A DNA stretch of 64,000 nucleotides from Domibacillus enclensis (GTDB taxonomy: Bacteria > Bacillota > Bacilli > Bacillales > Domibacillaceae): positions 1 through 64,000 of the forward strand of contig NZ_FTLX01000002.1 in NCBI RefSeq assembly GCF_900156125.1, given 5' to 3'. Positions 53,985-64,000 of this stretch are shown one piece after another. Made by a program: the position numbers and the translations under genes. The notes under the pieces are model-generated. The model saw nothing but the letters and a program-made list of their open reading frames with translations. It did not search any database and was not told the DNA's origin. Positions within the stretch are counted from its first letter, which is position 1. The number at the start of each line of letters is the position of its first letter.

Positions 53985-54614
53985 ATGGGAAAAGTGTATG
54001 TTTTTGATCATCCGCTTATTCAGCATAAGCTGACAATGATCCGTGACAAAAACACGGGAACAAAAGATTTCCGTGATTTAACAGATGAAGTAGCCACATT
54101 GATGGCATTTGAAATTACACGCGATTTGCCGCTGGAGGAAGTAACGGTGCAGACACCGGTTTGTGACGCGAAAGCAAAAGTTTTAGCAGGTAAAAAATTA
54201 GGGATTGTCCCAATTTTGCGTGCAGGTATCGGCATGGTCGATGGCGTACTGAAGCTGATTCCTGCCGCTAAAGTCGGCCACGTCGGCTTATACCGCGACC
54301 CTGAAACACTGCAGCCGGTGGAATATTATGTGAAGCTGCCAACAGATGTAGAGGATCGCGATTTCATCGTCGTTGACCCAATGCTTGCAACAGGCGGTTC
54401 GGCCATTGAAGCGATTAACTCGCTGAAAAAGCGCGGCGCGAAAAGTATTAAATTTATGTGTCTGATTGCTGCACCGGAAGGCGTGGATTTATTGAAAGAA
54501 GCGCATCCGGATGTCGACATTTACATCGCATCTTTAGATGAAAAGCTGAATGAAAAAGGCTACATCGTTCCTGGTCTCGGCGACGCCGGTGACCGTTTGT
54601 TTGGCACAAAATAA
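53985..54614 (+). CDS. upp: Uracil phosphoribosyltransferase
   Basis: A 209-residue enzyme joining uracil to PRPP to give UMP. PRPP-binding [15 protein letters not shown] (near residue 129) and the uracil-binding [17 protein letters not shown] end are intact. ATG 53985 follows GAGGAGTGA; the in-frame GTG three codons earlier overlaps that site. Confidence 0.97.
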   Translation: MGKVYVFDHPLIQHKLTMIRDKNTGTKDFRDLTDEVATLMAFEITRDLPLEEVTVQTPVCDAKAKVLAGKKLGIVPILRAGIGMVDGVLKLIPAAKVGHVGLYRDPETLQPVEYYVKLPTDVEDRDFIVVDPMLATGGSAIEAINSLKKRGAKSIKFMCLIAAPEGVDLLKEAHPDVDIYIASLDEKLNEKGYIVPGLGDAGDRLFGTK

Positions 54615-54633
54615 AGAAAAGCAGGTGGAGAGA

Positions 54634-55782
54634 ATGGATCGCCCGATTAAAGTAATGACGATTTTCGGCACGCGGCCGGAAGCGATCAAAATGGCCCCGC
54701 TCGTTTTGGAATTAAAAAAACGGCCGGAAGAATTTGAAGCCATCGTAACCGTAACAGCCCAGCACCGCCAAATGCTTGACCAGGTGCTGAACATTTTCGA
54801 TATTACACCAGATTATGACTTGAATATTATGAAAGACCGTCAAACGTTAATTGACGTCACGACGCGAGGACTTGAAGGTCTTGACCGGGTCATGAAGGAA
54901 GTCAAGCCGGATATCGTTTTAGTTCACGGTGACACAACGACAACGTTTGTTGCCGGACTTGCGGCATTTTACAATCAGATTGCGGTTGGCCACGTGGAAG
55001 CGGGTCTGCGTACGTGGAATAAATACTCGCCGTTTCCGGAAGAAATGAACCGCCAGCTAACAGGCGTTATGGCGGATCTTCATTTCTCGCCGACAGAGCA
55101 GTCTGAGCAAAATTTGCTGAATGAAAACAAAAAAGCCGACTCGATTTTCGTCACAGGCAACACGGCGATTGATGCACTGAAAACGACGGTGAAGGAAGAG
55201 TATACACATGATGTGCTGGAGAAGCTTGGAGAAGACCGTCTTGTGCTGATGACTGCACACCGGCGTGAGAACCTTGGTGAACCGATGAAAAATATGTTCC
55301 GGGCGATCAAACGGTTAGTGGAAGATCATGAAGCTATTCAAGTCGTTTATCCAGTTCACCTTAATCCGGTAGTGCGTGAAACAGCTGACTCTATTTTAGG
55401 CAACGATCCGCGCATTCACTTAATTGAACCGCTTGACGTCATCGACTTCCATAACTTTGCGGAGCGTGCGCACATTATTTTAACCGATTCTGGCGGTGTA
55501 CAGGAAGAAGCGCCTTCTCTTGGCGTGCCAGTGCTTGTGCTGCGCGACACAACAGAGCGCCCGGAAGGCATTGACGCCGGGACGCTGAAGCTTGCGGGTA
55601 CCGACGAGGAAACGATTTATTCGCTGGCGTCTGAGCTTTTAACAGATGACGCTGCGTATGAAAAAATGTCTAAAGCCTCTAATCCATATGGAGACGGTGA
55701 AGCATCCCGGCGCATTTGCGATGCGATCCGATACCATTTCAAAGCGGCCTCTGATGCACCAGAGCGCTTTGAGGTAAAGTAA
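54634..55782 (+). CDS. mnaA: UDP-N-acetylglucosamine 2-epimerase (non-hydrolysing)
   Basis: A 382-residue WecB/MnaA-type epimerase supplying UDP-ManNAc for teichoic acid linkage units. Signatures: MTIFGTRPEAIKMAPL at residues ~7-22, HGDTTTTFVAGLAAFY, GHVEAGLRTWN, AHRRENLGE and DSGGVQEEAPSLG. ATG 54634 after AGGTGGAG. It is 19 bp behind upp, so possibly cotranscribed; it stands before the ATP synthase operon. Confidence 0.93.
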   Translation: MDRPIKVMTIFGTRPEAIKMAPLVLELKKRPEEFEAIVTVTAQHRQMLDQVLNIFDITPDYDLNIMKDRQTLIDVTTRGLEGLDRVMKEVKPDIVLVHGDTTTTFVAGLAAFYNQIAVGHVEAGLRTWNKYSPFPEEMNRQLTGVMADLHFSPTEQSEQNLLNENKKADSIFVTGNTAIDALKTTVKEEYTHDVLEKLGEDRLVLMTAHRRENLGEPMKNMFRAIKRLVEDHEAIQVVYPVHLNPVVRETADSILGNDPRIHLIEPLDVIDFHNFAERAHIILTDSGGVQEEAPSLGVPVLVLRDTTERPEGIDAGTLKLAGTDEETIYSLASELLTDDAAYEKMSKASNPYGDGEASRRICDAIRYHFKAASDAPERFEVK

Positions 55783-55788
55783 TAATAG

Positions 55789-55823
55789 AAGAAGACCGTC
55801 CGAAATAGCGGACGGTCTTCTTT
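55789..55823 (+). terminator. Terminator of upp-mnaA
   Basis: AAGAAGACCGTCCG and CGGACGGTCTTCTT around AAATAG. Confidence 0.95.
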
Positions 55824-55915
55824 GTATATGAAATAAATGTTCGGGAAAAATGAAAAAAGTATGAGCATTTTGTGAAATATCCATGTCAGCTACTGAGGTT
55901 TTCGTTCACAACACA

Positions 55916-55944
55916 TTGACATTGAAAAAGGGCTATTGTATGCT
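55916..55944 (+). promoter_or_regulatory. atp operon SigmaA promoter
   Basis: TTGACA (55916-55921), exactly 17 bases, TATGCT (55939-55944). Leader of about 90 nt before atpZ. Confidence 0.85.
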
Positions 55945-56038
55945 AACAAAGGGTAAAGAGAATAGGTTTTTATACATAGTGTAACCGTTTTTTTGCCGCT
56001 GTTTATTTATGTTTTCAAGCATACGATTGAGGTGTGTG

Positions 56039-56263
56039 ATGAACCGGAATCAGGAAAACCGACCTTTTAGGGCGATGGCGCTTTACAGTGCTGTGCTTGC
56101 CCAGCTCGCCGGCTCGATGATTGCCGGTATTTTTGCAGGTCTGACGCTTGACAGCTATTTTCAAACAGTGCCTCTTTTTTTAATCATCGGACTGCTGGGC
56201 GGACTCTCGGCAGGAATTTACGCCATGCTGCGGACAATTCAACATTTCAATTCAGGAGACTAG
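56039..56263 (+). CDS. atpZ: AtpZ/AtpI-like membrane protein
   Basis: A 74-residue protein with two membrane helices (about residues 15-36 and 44-65), the AtpZ type found at the head of Firmicute atp operons. AtpZ with AtpI has been linked to Mg2+ or Ca2+ supply for ATP synthase and to c-ring assembly. ATG 56039 follows GAGGTG; an upstream in-frame ATG has no site. Confidence 0.8.
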   Translation: MNRNQENRPFRAMALYSAVLAQLAGSMIAGIFAGLTLDSYFQTVPLFLIIGLLGGLSAGIYAMLRTIQHFNSGD

Positions 56264-56269
56264 CACTCT

Positions 56270-57386
<1,117 letters not shown>

Positions 57387-57448
57387 TATAATTACCTGTT
57401 CAGCCACTGGACAAACGCATTTTTCGTAAATCATGTTTTCAAAAATAA

Positions 57449-57676
<228 letters not shown>

Positions 57677-57684
57677 TAAGTGCG

Positions 57685-57833
57685 CAGACGGCCTGGCCGT
57701 CTGAGCTAGACAATAAACGCTTCAGGAAAAAGGAACAAAGGCTAAGAACGCAACGTCCTGTTGCGATGCCTTTGTAACTTAATTCCTGTGAGCCCTATGG
57801 CGAAGATCACATTCTTATGCGAGCCTTCGCCAT
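57685..57833 (+). other. Three consecutive stem-loops in the atpE-atpF gap
   Basis: Stem 1: CAGACGGCC/GGCCGTCTG (57685-57703). Stem 2: CAGGAA, ACAAAGGC and CGCAAC pairing with GTTGCG, GCCTTTGT and TTCCTG (57723-57788). Stem 3: ATGGCGAAG/CTTCGCCAT (57797-57833). None has a terminator T run. They may set mRNA processing or stability and raise c-subunit yield over the distal genes. Confidence 0.7.
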
Positions 57834-57892
57834 TCCTTTATGTGTAAATCACCGTAACCGTTTAATAAAATGTTTTTTTCTTCATTTAATGA

Positions 57893-58989
<1,097 letters not shown>

Positions 58990-59024
58990 AATTGACAGAA
59001 GCAAAAGCTTCTTGAAGAAACTGA

Positions 59025-60545
<1,521 letters not shown>

Positions 60546-60619
60546 GAGCAGCATAAGGGCGGTATCGTCTACCGGACGTCCGCCCTGTCTGCGTCATCAA
60601 ACACAAAAAAGGGTGGTGA

Positions 60620-61489
<870 letters not shown>

Positions 61490-61535
61490 TAAATCAGGCG
61501 GGATTTGTCCCGTATGAATAACTAATAAGCAATGA

Positions 61536-62960
<1,425 letters not shown>

Positions 62961-62965
62961 TATAG

Positions 62966-63391
<426 letters not shown>

Positions 63392-63396
63392 AAAAG

Positions 63397-63436
63397 ACGC
63401 TGCCCATCGCCTGACGATCGGGCAGCTTTTTTTTTG
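63397..63436 (+). terminator. Terminator of the atp operon
   Basis: GCTGCCCATCG and CGATCGGGCAGC stem followed by nine T. Confidence 0.92.
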
Positions 63437-63535
63437 CTAATCAGGAACGAGACACTCTTTTAAAATAAGCGGTCTCCTGATTAAATAAAAGCAAAAAGAA
63501 TCGAACGTGAACAAGGAATAAGGAGTAGGATGATC

Positions 63536-63769
63536 ATGATTGAATCTTTCGGACAAGAAGCGCTTATTAGCATGGTTCTCAGCCTGTTTTGTATTGGCCT
63601 GTCGTTTTGGTCGCTTCAGTCGCTCCGGCTCGATCAGCTCTTTCGCAAAAACCAGGTAGCCCGTGCCCGAATGCTTTATTTATTGCTTTCCATTGCGATC
63701 GGATCGGCCGTCAGCAGCTTCTTTTTGAACTATTTGCAATGGGCTCGCCAGCTTCCTTTACTGTTTTAA
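63536..63769 (+). CDS. ywzB: DUF1146 membrane protein YwzB
   Basis: A 77-residue protein with two membrane helices (about residues 8-28 and 46-66) joined by a basic loop (RLDQLFRKNQVARARM). It matches the YwzB/DUF1146 family located between atpC and ywmB-murAA in B. subtilis. ATG 63536 is 10 bases after AAGGAG; ATG 63530 is only four bases from it. Function unknown. Confidence 0.82.
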   Translation: MIESFGQEALISMVLSLFCIGLSFWSLQSLRLDQLFRKNQVARARMLYLLLSIAIGSAVSSFFLNYLQWARQLPLLF

Positions 63770-63835
63770 TTGGACTTGTGCACTGACGTACTTGCCTTTT
63801 CTGGTAAAATCATTTAAATTGAATGGAGACATTTT

Positions 63836-63904
63836 GTGAAAAAACATGCATTTTGGGTTTGCCGCCGTGTTAGACGGGAAAACAAAAAAAGGATGGTTTT
63901 TTGA
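63836..63904 (+). CDS. Possible 22-residue basic peptide
   Basis: GTG start with TGGAG seven bases upstream; product starts KKHAFWVCRRVRRENKK and is strongly basic. It has no known relative and may be chance sequence in the leader of the next gene. Confidence 0.2.
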   Translation: MKKHAFWVCRRVRRENKKRMVF

Positions 63905-63944
63905 ATAATTTCACAAAGTCTCTACAATTTGTGCTAAATTTCAC

Positions 63945-63992
63945 TTGAGAAATTTGCGATCAGGATGGTAAACTTTAAGAAGTTTTGTCGAA
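63945..63992 (+). promoter_or_regulatory. Possible promoter with 0A box at the right edge
   Basis: TTGAGA (63945-63950), 18 bases, TAAACT (63969-63974), then TTTGTCGAA (63984-63992), an exact 0A box just downstream. The gene it serves (ywmB-murAA expected by synteny) lies outside the window. Confidence 0.35.
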
Positions 63993-64000
63993 GTGACGAA

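Overview
The window is chromosomal DNA from a spore-forming member of the Bacillaceae. It carries sporulation genes (spo0F, spoIIR, rsfA, cwlJ, gerQ), the RNA polymerase delta subunit, bacillithiol synthesis (bshB2/yojF), HemQ, and long runs of synteny with the Bacillus subtilis ywd-ywf-ywh-ywi-ywj-ywk-ywl-atp segment on the left of the origin. The genus cannot be fixed from the window alone. I see no transposase, integrase, phage gene, tRNA, rRNA or CRISPR array.

Layout. 0-9 kb: a mixed block with a secreted or anchored lipase-like hydrolase, a 41-residue cysteine-rich protein, a DNA-binding regulator, an AI-2E-type permease, a YjiH membrane protein, a HAD phosphatase, ilvA, bshB2-yojF and a nitroreductase. 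9-16 kb: pdxK, a SigmaB-type YflT stress protein, ung followed by a perfect parS centromere site, ywdI, ywdK, cwlJ-gerQ, hemQ, lipL and rsfA. 16-25 kb: ywfO, ywhC, ywhD, pbpG, speE-speB, ywiB-argS. 25-34 kb: a beta-oxidation cluster (fadF, hbd, two acyl-CoA dehydrogenases, a TetR regulator) behind a FadR-type operator, then a DUF2382 stress protein and rpoE. 34-43 kb: pyrG with its CTP-sensing attenuator, ywjG, spo0F, fbaA, tal, murA, rho, rpmE, tdk. 43-56 kb: a XylE-type xylose symporter with a cre site, prfA-prmC-spoIIR, tsaC-type ywlC (with a DnaA-box cluster at its 5' end), mntP, ywlE, a sensor-less chemoreceptor, rpiB-ywlG, glyA, upp, mnaA. 56-64 kb: the complete ATP synthase operon atpZ-I-B-E-F-H-A-G-D-C, then ywzB.

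Regulation readable in the sequence. There are two SigmaB-type promoters before two YflT-domain stress genes, SigmaF-type promoters before spoIIR and rsfA, a SigmaH promoter with an overlapping 0A box before spo0F, a FadR-like operator on the fad promoter, cre and a XylR-like operator before xylE, and the GGGC start plus attenuator of pyrG.

The main unexplained structure is non-coding. First, a family of modular interspersed repeats (five copies: 1-~150, ~12665-12850, 25407-25835, 35781-36357, 44711-44860) has a long imperfect inverted repeat, interchangeable internal modules and a marked preference for sites just downstream of terminators. Second, several intergenic arrays (1766-1838, 6841-6997, 12600-12890, 21150-21245, 53716-53863) are built from degenerate units repeating every 20-21 bp, each array with its own palindromic core. 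Relative to B. subtilis gene order, pta (between hemQ and lipL), the fad thiolase and glpX (between murA and rho) are not at their expected places.
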